Shown here piece by piece: positions 1 through 10,980 of a DNA stretch of 64,000 nucleotides (its first letter is position 1; the number at the start of each line of letters is the position of its first letter). This stretch comes from Liolophura sinensis. Taxonomy: Eukaryota; Mollusca; Polyplacophora; Chitonida; Chitonidae. Location: positions 100,219 to 164,218 of the forward strand of contig NW_027017985.1 of the NCBI RefSeq assembly GCF_032854445.1, written 5' to 3'. The notes under the pieces are model-generated. The model was given only the letters and a program-made list of their open reading frames with translations, was not told the origin of the DNA and did no database searches. The translations under genes and the position numbers were made by a program.

Positions 1-550
1 AAATGCAAAAGTGGAAAAACTGTTCCAGTGCTGCTGGTAAGAGGCTAATCCGACGTATTTTGTGACGAGAAATCGAATGGTGCAAACCGCGTTGCTCTCC
101 GACCAATACTTTTGGCTGTAGTGACAATTGAATGATCATTTATGTCATAATCACGTGCCAAGCAACGGCTCTTACTCCATGGAAACCAGGGAAATTTGCA
201 ATTTTTAAACAGCTGCCGATGCCTGGCTCAATTCCGCATCTTTTGGCACCTTACTGAAGTGGGTCAGTGTTCAGTTGTACTTTTTACAGCAGACTGTATC
301 AAGTACCTTGTGTTTTTCACGTACAAATGGTGTGGTTTTTCTACACGTAGATAAAGACATTGAGATTGTCTTGCACTTAGAAGTAAGGCAATTGCTGGGT
401 GAGTTAAATGGGCTTAGCCCAAAGATTTCAGGTCTTCTGGGCTACCGAAGGGCACATAACTTATAGTCAAAAGTTGAATATAGTAATGACCAGTCGCGAT
501 TGTACAGAGTACAGTGTAGCCGATTTCAATTAACAAAAAGACCTGGTAAT

Positions 551-1190
551 AATGCAAAAGTGGAAAAACTGTTCCAGTGCTGCTGGTAAGAGGCTAATCC
601 GACGTATTTTGTGACGAGAAATCGAATGGTGCAAACCGCGTTGCTCTCCGACCTATACTTTTGGCTGTAGCGACAATTCAATGATCATTGATGTCATAAT
701 CACGTGCCCAGCAACGGCTCTTGCTCCATGGAAACCAGCGATATTTGCAATTTTTTAATAGCTGCCGATGCCTGGCCCAATTCCGCATCTTTTTCCACCT
801 TATAAATGTGGGTCAGTGTTTAGTTGTACTTTTTACAGCAGACTGTATCAAGTACCTTGTCTTTTTTATGTACAAATGGTGTGGTTTTTCTACACGTAGA
901 TAAAGACATTGAGATTGTCTTGGACTTTGAAGTAAGGCAATTGCTGGGTGAGTTAAATGGGCTTGGCCCAAAGATTTCAGGTCTTCTCGGCTACCGAAGG
1001 GCACATAACTTATAGTCAAAAGTTGAATATAGTAATGACCAGTCGCGATTGTACAGAGTACAGTGTAGCCGATTTCAATTAACAAAAAGACCAGGCAAAA
1101 ATGCAAAAGTGGAAAAACTGTTCCAGTGCTGCTGGTAAGAGGCTAATCCGACGTATTTTCTGACGAGAAATCGAATGGTGCAAACCGCGT
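551..1190. repeat. Rare-type unit 2, near-identical to 6591-7225
   Basis: This tract shares unusual variants with 6591-7225: cctatac instead of ccaatac, cttgctcc, ccagcgata, tttaatagctg, tttttccacc, ggactttgaag and ggcttggccc. The only clear difference I noticed is atcgaatgg here against atcaaatgg there. Similarity continues into the start of the next unit (ttttctgacg in both) and then stops, because unit 3 and unit 14 differ from about relative position 100 onward. It is an isolated copy about 11 units away from its partner. Confidence 0.8.
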
Positions 1191-1228
1191 TGCTCTCCGA
1201 CCAATACTTTTGCCTGTAGTGACAATTG

Positions 1229-1255
1229 AATGATCATTTATGTCATAATCACGTG
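1229..1255. promoter_or_regulatory. Per-unit palindrome plus CACGTG site (example copy)
   Basis: A perfect 10-bp palindrome AATGATCATT (1229-1238) lies 11 bp upstream of ATCACGTG (1248-1255), with a bZIP-like TGTCATAA between them. The cluster is present in nearly every unit. Exceptions seen include catgtg near 5643, 9486 and 12776, cacgtc near 63266, and an aatgacgtg form in several units from 52 to 62 kb. CACGTG is the established core site for bHLH-leucine-zipper factors, and RTCACRTG is the budding-yeast CDEI/Cbf1 site. Binding here is only an inference. Conservation alone is weak evidence because the whole unit is homogenised. Confidence 0.35.
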
Positions 1256-1354
1256 CCCAGCAACGGCTCTTACTCCATGGAAACCAGGGAAATTTGCAAT
1301 TTTTCAACAGCTGCCGATGCCTGGCTCAATTCCGCATCTTTTGGCACCTTACTG

Positions 1355-1502
1355 AAGTGGGTCAGTGTTCAGTTGTACTTTTTACAGCAGACTGTATCAA
1401 GTACCTTGTGTTTTTTATGTACAAATGGTGTGGTTTTTCTACACGTAGATAAAGACATTGAGATTGTCTTGCACTTAGAAGTAAGGCAACTGCTGGGTGA
1501 GT
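1355..1502 (+). other. Splice-site-like cassette in each unit (example copy)
   Basis: On the plus strand a branch-point-like TACTGA (branch A at 1355) precedes a T-rich tract ending in ACAG (acceptor-like, last base 1387). A donor-like GG|GTGAGT follows, with its GT at 1497-1498. The implied exon, 1388-1496, is 109 nt and stop-free in one frame. The acceptor and donor are kept in almost all units. The branch-like motif is replaced by TATAAATG or TTATTCATG in the B/A and V monomer types. This matches the consensus of spliceosomal sites but there is no evidence of transcription, and a chance match is quite possible in a 549-bp unit. Confidence 0.2.
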
Positions 1503-1648
1503 TAAATGGGCTTAGCCCAAAGATTTCAGGTCTTCTGGGCTACCGAAGGGCACATAACTTATAGTCAAAAGTTGAATATAGTAATGACCAGTCGCGATTG
1601 TACAGAGTACAGTGTAGCCAATTTCAATTAACAAAAAGACCAGGCAAA

Positions 1649-3295
1649 AATGCAAAAGTGGAAAAACTGTTCCAGTGCTGCTGGTAAGAGGCTAATCCGA
1701 CGTATTTTGTGACGAGAAATCGAATGGTACAAACCGCGTTGCTCTCCGACCAATACTTTTGGCTGTAGCGACAATTCAATGATCATTGATGTCATAATCA
1801 CGTGCCTAGCAACGGCTCTTACTCCATGGAAACCAGGGATATTTGCAATTTTTTAACAGCTGCCGATGCCTGGCCCAATTCCGCATCTTTTGGCACCTTA
1901 TAAATGTGGGTCAGTGTTAAGTTGTACTTTTTACAGCAGACTGTATCAAGTACCTTGTGTTTTTTATGTACAAATGGTGTGGTTTTTCTACACGTAGATA
2001 AACACATTGAGATTATCTTGGACTTAGAAGTAAGACAATGGCTGGGTGAGTTAAATGGGCTTAGCCCAAAGATTTCAGGTCTTCTGGGCTACCGAAGGGC
2101 ACATAACTTATAGTCAAAAGTTGAATATAGTAATGACCAGTCGCGATTGTACAGAGTACAGTGTAGCCGATTTCAATTAACAAAAAGACCAGGTAAAAAT
2201 GCAAAAGTGGAAAAACTGTTCCAGTGCTGCTGGTAAGAGGATAATCCGACGTATTTTGTGATTAGAAATCGAATGGTGCAAACCGCGTTGCTCTCCGACC
2301 AATACTTTTGGCTGTAGTGACAATTGAATGATCATTTATGTCATAATCACGTGCCCAGCAACGGCTCTTACTCCATGGAAACCAGGGAAATTTGCAATTT
2401 TTCAACAGCTGCCGATGCCTGGCTCAATTCCGCATCTTTTGGCACCTTACTGAAGTGGGTCAGTGTTCAGTTGTACTTTTTACAGCAGACTGTATCAAGT
2501 ACCTTGTGTTTTTTATGTACAAATGGTCTGGTTTTTCTACACGTAGATAAAGACATTGAGATTGTCTTGCACTTCGAAGTAAGGCAATTGCTGGGTGAGT
2601 TAAATGGGCTTAGCCCAAAGATTTGACGTCTTCTGGGCTACCGAAGGGCACATAACTTATAGTCAAAAGTTGAATATAGTAATGACCAGTCGCGATTGTA
2701 CAGAGTACAGTGTAGCCGATTTCAATTAACAAAAAGACCAGGCAAAAATGCAAAAGTGGAAAAACTGCTCCAGTGCTGCTGGTAAAAAGCTAATCCAACG
2801 TATTTTGTGACGAGAAATCAAATGGTGGAAACCGCGTTGCTCTCCTACCAATACTTTTGGCTGTAGCGACAATTCAATGATCATTGATGTCATAATCACG
2901 TGCCCAGCAACGGCTCTTACTCCATGGAAACCAGGGATATTTGCAATTTTTTAACAGCTGCCGATGGCTGGCTCAGTTCCGCATCTTTTGGCACCTTATT
3001 GAAGTGGGTCAGTGTTCAGTTGTACTTTTTACAGCAGACTGTATCAAGTACCTTGTGTTTTTCACGTACAAATGGTGTGGTTTTTCTACACGTAGATAAA
3101 GACATTGAGATTGTCTTGCACTTAGAAGTAAGGCAACTGCTGGGTGAGTTAAATGGGCTTAGCCCAAAGATTTCAGGTCTTCTGGGCTACCGAAGGGCAC
3201 ATAACTTATAGTCAAAAGTTGAATATAGTAATGACCAGTCGCGATTGTACAGAGTACAGTGTAGCCGATTTCAATTAACAAAAAGACCAGGTAAA
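1649..3295. repeat. Three-unit block, first copy (units 4-6)
   Basis: The order A-type, ggtctgg/cacttcg type, then R-type is shared with 4944-6590 at an offset of 3,295 bp (six units). Shared variants are ggtacaaacc in the first unit and ggtggaaacc with ctcctacc in the third. The copies have drifted. This one has gataatcc and gattag in the middle unit and gatggctgg and ttattgaag in the last unit, while the partner has the usual forms. It is therefore an older duplication than those in the right part of the window. Confidence 0.7.
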
Positions 3296-4943
3296 AATGC
3301 AAAAGTGGAAAAACTGTTCCAGTGCTGCTGGTAAGAGGCTAATCCGACGTATTTTGTGACGAGAAATCGAATGGTGCAAACCGCGTTGCTCTCCGACCAA
3401 TACTTTTGGCTGTAGCGACAATTCAATGATCATTGATGTCATAATCACGTGCCAAGCAACGGCTCTTACTCCATGGAAACCAGGGATATTTGCAATTTTT
3501 TAACAGCTGCCGATGCCTGGCCCAATTCCGCATCTTTTGGCACCTTATAAATGTGGGTCAGTGTTCAGTTGTACTTTTTACAGCAGACTGTATCAAGTAC
3601 CTTGTGTTTTTTATGTAAAAATGGTGTCTTTTTTCTACACGTAGATAAAGACATTGAGATTGTCTTGCACTTAGACGTAAGACAATTGCTGGGTGAGTTA
3701 AATGGGCTTAGCCCAAAGATTTGACGTCTTCTGGGCTACCGAAGGGCACATAACTTATAGTCAAAAGTTGAATATAGTAATGACCAGTCGCGATTGTACA
3801 GAGTACAGTGTAGCCGATTTCAATTAACAAAAAGACCAGGCAAAAATGCAAAAGTGGAAAAACTGTTCCAGTGCTGCTGGTAAGAGGCTAATCCGACGTA
3901 TTTTGTGATTAGAAATCGAATGGTGCAAACCGCGTTGCTCTCCGACCAATACTTTTGCCTGTAGTGACAATTGAATGATCATTTATGTCATAATCACGTG
4001 CCCAGCAACGGCTCTTACTCCATGGAAACCAGGGAAATTTGCAATTTTTCAACAGCTGCCGATACCTGGCTCAATTCCGCATCTTTTGGCACCTTACTGA
4101 AGTGGGTCAGTGTTCAGTTGTACTTTTTACAGCAGACTGTATCAAGTACCTTGTGTTTTTCACGTACAAATGGTGTGGTTTTTCTACACGTAGATAAACA
4201 CATTGAGATTGTCTTGCACTTAGAAGTAAGACAATTGCTGGGTGAGTTAAATGGGCTTAGCCCAAATATTTCACGTCTTCTGGGCTACCGAAGGGGCACA
4301 TAACTTATAGTCAAAAGTTGAATATAGTAATGACCAGTCGCGATTGTACAGAGTACAGTGTAGCCGATTTCAATTAACAAAAAGACCAGGCAAAAATGCA
4401 AAAGTGGAAAATCTGTTCCAGTGCTGCTAGTAAGAGGCAAATCCGACGTATTTTGTGACGAAAAATCGAATGGTGCAAACCGCGTTGCTCTCCGACCAAT
4501 ACTTTTGGCTGTAGCGACAAATGAATGATCATTGATGTCATAATCACGTGCACAGCAACGGCTCTTACTCCATGGAAACCAGGGAAATTTGCAATTTTTC
4601 AACAGCTGCCGATGCCTGGCTCAATTCCGCATCTTTTGGCACCTTACTGAAGTGGGTCAGTGTTCAGTTGTACTTTTTACAGCAGACTGTATCAAGTACC
4701 TTGTGTTTTTCAAGTACAAATGGTGTGGTTTTTCTACACGTAGATAAAGACATTGAGATTGTCTTGCACTTAGAAGTAAGGCAACTGCTGGGTGAGTTAA
4801 ATGGGCTTAGCCCAAAGATTTCAGGTCTTCTGGGCTACCGAAGGGCACATAACTTATAGTCAAAAGTTGAATATAGTAATGACCAGTCGCGATTGTACAG
4901 AGTACAGTGTAGCCGATTTCAATTAACAAAAAGACCAGGCAAA

Positions 4944-5492
4944 AATGCAAAAGTGGAAAAACTGTTCCAGTGCTGCTGGTAAGAGGCTAATCCGACGTAT
5001 TTTGTGACGAGAAATCGAATGGTACAAACCGCGTTGCTCTCCGACCAATACTTTTGGCTGTAGCGACAATTCAATGATCATTGATGTCATAATCACGTGC
5101 GTAGCAACGGCTCTTACTCCATGGAAACCAGGGATATTTGCAATTTTTTAACAGCTGCCGATGCCTGGCCCAATTCCGCATCTTTTGGCACCTTATAAAT
5201 GTGGGTCAGTGTTAAGTTGTACTTTTTACAGCAGACTGTATCAAGTACCTTGTGTTTTTTATGTACAAATGGTGTGGTTTTTCTACACGTAGATAAACAC
5301 ATTGAGATTATCTTGGACTTAGAAGTAAGACAATGGCTGGGTGAGTTAAATGGGCTTAGCCCAAAGATTTCAGGTCTTCTGGGCTACCGAAGGGCACATA
5401 ACTTATAGTCAAAAGTTGAATATAGTAATGACCAGTCGCGATTGTACAGAGTACAGTGTAGCCGATTTCAATTAACAAAAAGACCAGGTAAA
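4944..5492. repeat. A-type monomer (reference copy)
   Basis: Defined by linked variants ttataaatg, gtcagtgttaag, gataaacac, attatcttggac and gacaatggctggg, often with ggtacaaacc at the left. Other copies begin at 1649, 23045, 24143, 28530 and 37863. In the recurrent plus-strand frame the TATAAATG variant is a stop, so only a short downstream frame remains. TATAAAT also matches a TATA-box consensus, with no other promoter evidence. Confidence 0.8.
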
Positions 5493-6590
5493 AATGCAAA
5501 AGTGGAAAAACTGTTCCAGTGCTGCTGGTAAGAGGCTAATCCGACGTATTTTGTGACGAGAAATCGAATGGTGCAAACCGCGTTGCTCTCCGACCAATAC
5601 TTTTGGCTGTAGTGACAATTGAATGATCATTTATGTCATAATCATGTGCCCAGCAACGGCTCTTACTCCATGGAAACCAGGGAAATTTGCAATTTTTAAA
5701 CAGCTGCCGATGCCTGGCTCAATTCCGCATCTTTTGGCACCTTACTGAAGTGGGTCAGTGTTCAGTTGTACTTTTTACAGCAGACTGTATCAAGTACCTT
5801 GTGTTTTTTATGTACAAATGGTCTGGTTTTTCTACACATAGATAAAGACATTGAGATTGTCTTGCACTTCGAAGTAAGGCAATTGCTGGGTGAGTTAAAT
5901 GGGCTTAGCCCAAAGATTTCAGGTCTTCTGGGCTACCGAAGGGCACATAACTTATAGTCAAAAGTTGAATATAGTAATGACCAGTCGCGATTGTACAGAG
6001 TACAGTGTAGCCGATTTCAATTAACAAAAAGACCAGGCAAAAATGCAAAAGTGGAAAAACTGTTCCAGTGCTGCTGGTAAGAAGCTAATCCAACGTATTT
6101 TGTGACGAGAAATCGAATGGTGGAAACCGCGTTGCTCTCCTACCAATACTTTTGGCTGTAGCGACAATTCAATGATCATTGATGTCATAATCACGTGCCC
6201 AGCAACGGCTCTTACTCCATGGAAACCAGGGATATTTGCAATTTTTTAACAGCTGCCGATGCCTGGCTCAGTTCCGCATCTTTTGGCACCTTACTGAAGT
6301 GGGTCAGTGTTCAGTTGTACTTTTTACAGCAGACTGTATCAAGTACCTTGTGTTTTTCACGTACAAATGGTGTGGTTTTTCTACACGTAGATAAAGACAT
6401 TGAGATTGTCTTGCACTTAGAAGTAAGGCAACTGCTGGGTGAGTTAAATGGGCTTAGCCCAAAGATTTCAGGTCTTCTGGGCTACCGAAGGGCACATAAC
6501 TTATAGTCAAAAGTTGAATATAGTAATGACCAGTCGCGATTGTACAGAGTACAGTGTAGCCGATTTCAATTAACAAAAAGACCAGGCAAA
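4944..6590. repeat. Three-unit block, second copy (units 10-12)
   Basis: Partner of 1649-3295. Differences include gtgcgtagc here against gtgcctagc there in the A-type unit, tttttaaac (creating a stop in the recurrent frame), and cacatag in place of cacgtag in the middle unit. The same middle-plus-R pair recurs at 12616-13712 (units 24-25). Confidence 0.7.
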
Positions 6591-7225
6591 AATGCAAAAG
6601 TGGAAAAACTGTTCCAGTGCTGCTGGTAAGAGGCTAATCCGACGTATTTTGTGACGAGAAATCAAATGGTGCAAACCGCGTTGCTCTCCGACCTATACTT
6701 TTGGCTGTAGCGACAATTCAATGATCATTGATGTCATAATCACGTGCCCAGCAACGGCTCTTGCTCCATGGAAACCAGCGATATTTGCAATTTTTTAATA
6801 GCTGCCGATGCCTGGCCCAATTCCGCATCTTTTTCCACCTTATAAATGTGGGTCAGTGTTTAGTTGTACTTTTTACAGCAGACTGTATCAAGTACCTTGT
6901 CTTTTTTATGTACAAATGGTGTGGTTTTTCTACACGTAGATAAAGACATTGAGATTGTCTTGGACTTTGAAGTAAGGCAATTGCTGGGTGAGTTAAATGG
7001 GCTTGGCCCAAAGATTTCAGGTCTTCTCGGCTACCGAAGGGCACATAACTTATAGTCAAAAGTTGAATATAGTAATGACCAGTCGCGATTGTACAGAGTA
7101 CAGTGTAGCCGATTTCAATTAACAAAAAGACCAGGCAAAAATGCAAAAGTGGAAAAACTGTTCCAGTGCTGCTGGTAAGAAGCTAATCCGACGTATTTTC
7201 TGACGAGAAATCGAATGGTGCAAAC
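6591..7225. repeat. Second copy of the rare-type unit (unit 13)
   Basis: Partner of 551-1190 at an offset of 6,040 bp, carrying the same rare variants through the whole unit. It is flanked on the left by an R-type unit (6042) and on the right by unit 14, which diverges after about relative position 100. The left and right neighbours of the two copies are otherwise of different types, so the transferred tract seems to be little more than one unit. Confidence 0.8.
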
Positions 7226-8236
7226 GCGTTGCTCTCCGACCAATACTTTTGGCTGTAGTGACAATTGAATGATCATTTATGTCATAATCACGTGCACAGC
7301 AACGGCTCTTACTCCATGGAAACCAGGGATATTTGCAATTTTTTAACAGCTGCCGATGCCTGGCTCAGTTCCGCATCTTTTGGCACCTTACTGAAGTGGG
7401 TCAGTGTTCAGTTGTACTTTTTACAGCAGACTGTATCAAGTACCTTGTGTTTTTCACGTACAAATGGTGTGGTTTTTCTACACGTAGATAAAGACATTGA
7501 GATTGTCTTGCACTTAGAAGTAAGGCAACTGCTGGGTGAGTTAAATGGGCTTAGCCCAAAGATTTCAGGTCTTCTGGGCTACCGAAGGGCACATAACTTA
7601 TAGTCAAAAGTTGAATATAGTAATGACCAGTCGCGATTGTACAGAGTACAGTGTAGCCGATTTCAATTAACAAAAAGACCAGGTAAAAATGCAAAAGTGG
7701 AAAAACTGTTCCAGTGCTGCTGGTAAGAGGCTAATCCGACGTATTTTGTGACGAGAAATCGAATGGTGCAAACCGCGTTGCTCTCCGACCAATACTTTTG
7801 GCTGTAGCGACAATTCAATGATCATTGATGTCATAATCACGTGCCAAGCAACGGCTCTTACTCCATGGAAACCAGGGATATTTGCAATTTTTTAACAGCT
7901 GCCGATGCCTGGCCCAATTCCGCATCTTTTGGCACCTTATAAATGTGGGTCAGTGTTCAGTTGTACTTTTTACAGCAGACTGTATCAAGTACCTTGTGTT
8001 TTTTATGTACAAATGGTGTGGTTTTTCTACACGTAGATAAAGACATTGAGATTGTTTTGGACTTAGAAGTAAGACAATTGCTGGGTGAGTTAAATGGGCT
8101 GAGCCCAAAGATTTGACGTCTTCTGGGCTACCGAAGGGCACATAACTTATAGTCAAAAGTTGAATATAGTAATGACCAGTCGCGATTGTACAGAGTACAG
8201 TGTAGCCGATTTCAATTAACAAAAAGACCAGGCAAA

Positions 8237-9334
8237 AATGCAAAAGTGGAAAAACTGTTCCAGTGCTACTAGTAAGAGGCTAATCCGACGTATTTTGTGA
8301 CGAGAAATCGAATGGTGCAAACCGCGTTGCTCTCCTACCAATACTTTTGCCTGTAGTGACAATTGAATGATCATTTATGTCATAATCACGTGCACAGCAA
8401 CGGCTCTTACTCCATGGAAACCAGGGAAATTTGCAATTTTTCAACAGCTGCCGATGCCTGGCTCAATTCCGAATCTTTTGGCACCTTACTGAAGTGGGTC
8501 AGTGTTCAGTTGTACTTTTTACAGCAGACTGTATCAAGTATCTTGTGTTTTTCACGTACAAATGGTGTGGTTTTTCTACACGTAGATAAAGACATTGAGA
8601 TTGTCTTGCACTTAGAAGTAAGGCAATTGCTGGGTGAGTTAAATGGGCTTAGCCCAAAGATTTCAGGTCTTCTGGGCTACCGAAGGGCACATAACTTATA
8701 GTCAAAAGTTGAATATAGTAATGACCAGTCGCGATTGTACAGAGTATAGTGTAGCCGGTTTCAATTAACAAAAAGACCAGGCAAAAATGCAAAAGTGGAA
8801 AAACTGTTCCAGTGCTACTAGTAAGAGGCTAATCCGACGTATTTTGTGACGAGAAATCGAATGGTGCAAACCGCGTTGCTCTCCTACCAATACTTTTGCC
8901 TGTAGTGACAATTGAATGATCATTTATGTCATAATCACGTGCACAGCAACGGCTCTTACTCCATGGAAACCAGGGAAATTTGCAATTTTTCAACAGCTGC
9001 CGATGCCTGGCTCAATTCCGAATCTTTTGGCACCTTACTGAAGTGGGTCAGTGTTCAGTTGTACTTTTTACAGCAGACTGTATCAAGTATCTTGTGTTTT
9101 TCACGTACAAATGGTCTGGTTTTTCTACACGTAGATAAAGACATTGAGATTGTCTTGCACTTAGAAGTAAGGCAATTGCTGGGTGAGTTAAATGGGCTTA
9201 GCCCAAAGATTTCAGGTCTTCTGGGCTACCGAAGGGCACATAACTTATAGTCAAAAGTTGAATATAGTAATGACCAGTCGCGATTGTACAGAGTATAGTG
9301 TAGCCGGTTTCAATTAACAAAAAGACCAGGCAAA
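8237..9334. repeat. Adjacent twin S-type monomers (units 16 and 17)
   Basis: Two consecutive 549-bp units share ctactag, ctcctacc, gtgcac, ccgaatc, the rare agtatcttgtg and gagtatagtg. The single difference I noticed is ggtgtgg near 8573 against ggtctgg near 9112-9118. This is the signature of a very recent single-unit tandem duplication. Confidence 0.85.
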
Positions 9335-9882
9335 AATGCAAAAGTGGAAAAACTGTTCCAGTGCTGCTGGTAAGAGGCTAATCCGACGTATTTTGTGACG
9401 AGAAATCGAATGGTGCAAACCGCGTTTCTCTCCGACCAATACTTTTGGCTGTAGTGACAATTGAATGATCATTTATGTCATAATCATGTGCCCAGCAACG
9501 GCTCTTACTCCATGGAAACCAGGGAAATTTGCAATTTTTCAACAGCTGCCGATACCTGGCTCAATTCCGCATCTTTTGGCACCTTATTCATGTGGGTCTG
9601 TGGTCAGTTGTACTTTTACAGCAGACTGTATCAAGTACCTTGTGTTTTTTATGTACAAATGGTGTCTTTTTTCTACACGTAGATAAAGACATTGAGATTG
9701 TCTTGCACTTAGAAGTAAGACAATTGCTGGGTGAGTTAAATGGGCTTAGCCCAAAGATTTGACGTCTTCTGGGCTACCGAAGGGCACATAACTTATAGTC
9801 AAAAGTTGAATATAGTAATGACCAGTCGCGATTGTACAGAGTACAGTGTAGCCGATTTCAATTAACAAAAAGACCAGGTAAA

Positions 9883-10431
9883 AATGCAAAAGTGGAAAAA
9901 CTGTTCCAGTGCTGCTGGTAAGAGGCTAATCCGACGTATTTTGTGACGAGAAATCGAATGGTGCAAACCGCGTTGCTCTCCCACCAATACTTTTGCCTGT
10001 AGTGACAATTGAATGATCATTTATGTCATAATCACGTGCCCAGCAACGGCTATTACTCCATGGAAACCAGGGAAATTTGCAATTTTTCAACAGCTGCCGA
10101 TGCCTGGCTCAATTCCGCATCTTTTGGCACCTTACTGAAGTGGGTCAGTGTTCAGTTGTACTTTTTACAGCAGACTGTATTAAGTACCTTGTGTTTTTCA
10201 CGTACAAATGGTGTGGTTTTTCTACACGTAGATAAACACATTGAGATTGTCTTGCACTTAGAAGTAAGACAATTGCTGGGTGAGTTAAATGGGCTTAGCC
10301 CAAATATTTCAGGTCTTCTGGGCTACCGAAGGGCACATAACTTATAGTCAAAAGTTGAATATAGTAATGACCAGTCGCGATTGTACAGAGTACAGTGTAG
10401 CCGATTTCAATTAACAAAAAGACCAGGCAAA
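9883..10431. repeat. N-type monomer (reference copy)
   Basis: Defined by gataaacacattg together with cccaaatatttcagg; many copies also have ttgcctg. Other copies begin at about 3845, 15359, 18105, 21947, 26338, 29079, 30726 (right part only), 32921, 53784 and 57077. An N unit is almost always followed by a unit with the D-type left end (aggcaaatcc, gacgaaaaatcg), so N and the D left end behave as a linked pair across unit boundaries. Confidence 0.85.
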
Positions 10432-10980
10432 AATGCAAAAGTGGAAAATCTGTTCCAGTGCTGCTAGTAAGAGGCAAATCCGACGTATTTTGTGACGAAA
10501 AATCGAATGGTGCAAACCGCGTTGCTCTCCGACCAATACTTTTGGCTGTAGCGACAAATGAATGATCATTGATGTCATAATCACGTGCACAGCAACGGCT
10601 CTTACTCCATGGAAACCAGGGAAATTTGCAATTTTTCAACAGCTGCCGATGCCTGGCTCAATTCCGCATCTTTTGGCACTTTACTGAAGTGGGTCAGTGT
10701 TCAGTTGTACTTTTTACAGCAGACTGTATCAAGTACCTTGTGTTTTTCAAGTACAAATGATATGGTTTTTCTACACGTAGATAAAGACATTGAGATTGTC
10801 TTGCACTTCGAAGTAAGGCAATTGCTGGGTGAGTTAAATGGGCTTAGCCCAAAGATTTCAAGTCTTCTGGGCTACCGAAGGGCACATAACTTATAGTCAA
10901 AAGTTGAATATAGTAATGACCAGTCGCGATTGTACAGAGTACAGTGTAGCCGGTTTCAATTAACAAAAAGACCAGGCAAA
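10432..10980. repeat. D-type monomer (reference copy)
   Basis: The left end is defined by gctagtaag, aggcaaatcc and gacgaaaaatcg, and the right part by ttttcaagtac, aaatgatatgg and atttcaagtc. Full D units begin at 10432, 15908, 26883 and 33471. The D left end alone is joined to other right halves at 4395, 18654, 20300, 22496, 29628, 31275, 54333 and 57626. D units are therefore frequent recombination partners, or the left end belongs functionally to the preceding N unit. Confidence 0.8.

Larger units (their letters stand above)
1226..1564 (+). other. Recurrent 112-codon open frame, probably not a gene
   Basis: This ATG-to-TAG frame begins MNDHLCHNH and ends RRAHNL, covering about 60% of the unit. 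The same frame recurs intact in roughly a third to a half of units. It is interrupted elsewhere by TATAAATG (stop), GATTTGACG (stop), a one-T deletion in V-type units, or TTTTTAAAC (stop). I recognise no domain, signal peptide or catalytic motif. Type-defining substitutions freely change amino acids. Because the array is homogenised, an open frame can persist by copying alone. It is listed because it is the only sizeable frame that keeps returning, not because I think it is coding. Confidence 0.15.
1100..1648. repeat. Reference monomer (unit 3) for the 549-bp satellite
   Basis: This is a typical 549-bp unit without indels, used here as a coordinate frame (relative position 1 = 1100). Landmarks are the palindrome AATGATCATT at relative 130-139, CACGTG at relative 151-156 and CCATGG at about relative 177-182. 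There is a T-rich tract ending in ACAG at relative 288, GGGTGAGT at about relative 397-404, and a GGGCT-T-AGCCC hairpin near relative 408-418. Near the 3' end is a TGTAC-AGA-GTACA dyad, followed by a purine-rich boundary. I saw no internal subrepeat, so the 549-bp unit looks primary rather than a multimer of something shorter. BclI (TGATCA), NcoI (CCATGG) and PmlI (CACGTG) sites occur about once per unit and would give a 549-bp ladder. Confidence 0.9.
1..8236. repeat. Left mixed block, units 1-15
   Basis: Fifteen units in mixed type order. Unit 2 (551-1099) is of a rare type, with ctctccgacctatac, a ttgctccatgg variant and tttttccacc. Units 4-6 form a 3-unit block repeated as units 10-12. Unit 7 (3296) and unit 15 (7688) are B-like with ttataaatg. 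Unit 8 (3845) is N-type and is followed by a D-left unit 9 (4395), as in most N occurrences. Unit 14 (7140) has R-type centre markers (gggata, a six-T tract and ctcagttcc) and a one-base deletion giving caaacgcg near 7224. The order R(14)-B(15)-S(16)-S(17)-V(18) already previews the right-hand higher-order order. Confidence 0.8.

Noticed and set aside
813-1106. Minus-strand frame of 97 codons (MHFCLVFLL...), recurring at 6853, 7950 and elsewhere
   Set aside because: It crosses the unit boundary, overlaps the plus-strand frame, is open only in some units and shows no recognisable domain. It is best explained as a chance frame multiplied by the repeat.
1065-1150. tRNA-like or RNA polymerase III promoter (ggtttcaatt as B box, ctggtaagaggc as A box)
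   Set aside because: Both boxes match poorly, their order and spacing are wrong and no cloverleaf can be drawn.
1505-1520. GGGCT-T-AGCCC hairpin as a transcription terminator
   Set aside because: The stem is only 5 bp with a one-base loop, there is no T tract after it, and the context is eukaryotic satellite DNA.
1880-1910. TATA box (TATAAATG) in A- and B-type units
   Set aside because: It is a single short match in an AT-rich variant site with no other promoter element and no gene downstream.
2560-2600. CENP-B box in units with cacttcgaagtaag
   Set aside because: TTCG and the following A match part of the box, but the required CGGG is replaced by GCAA. I found no other candidate on either strand of a typical unit.
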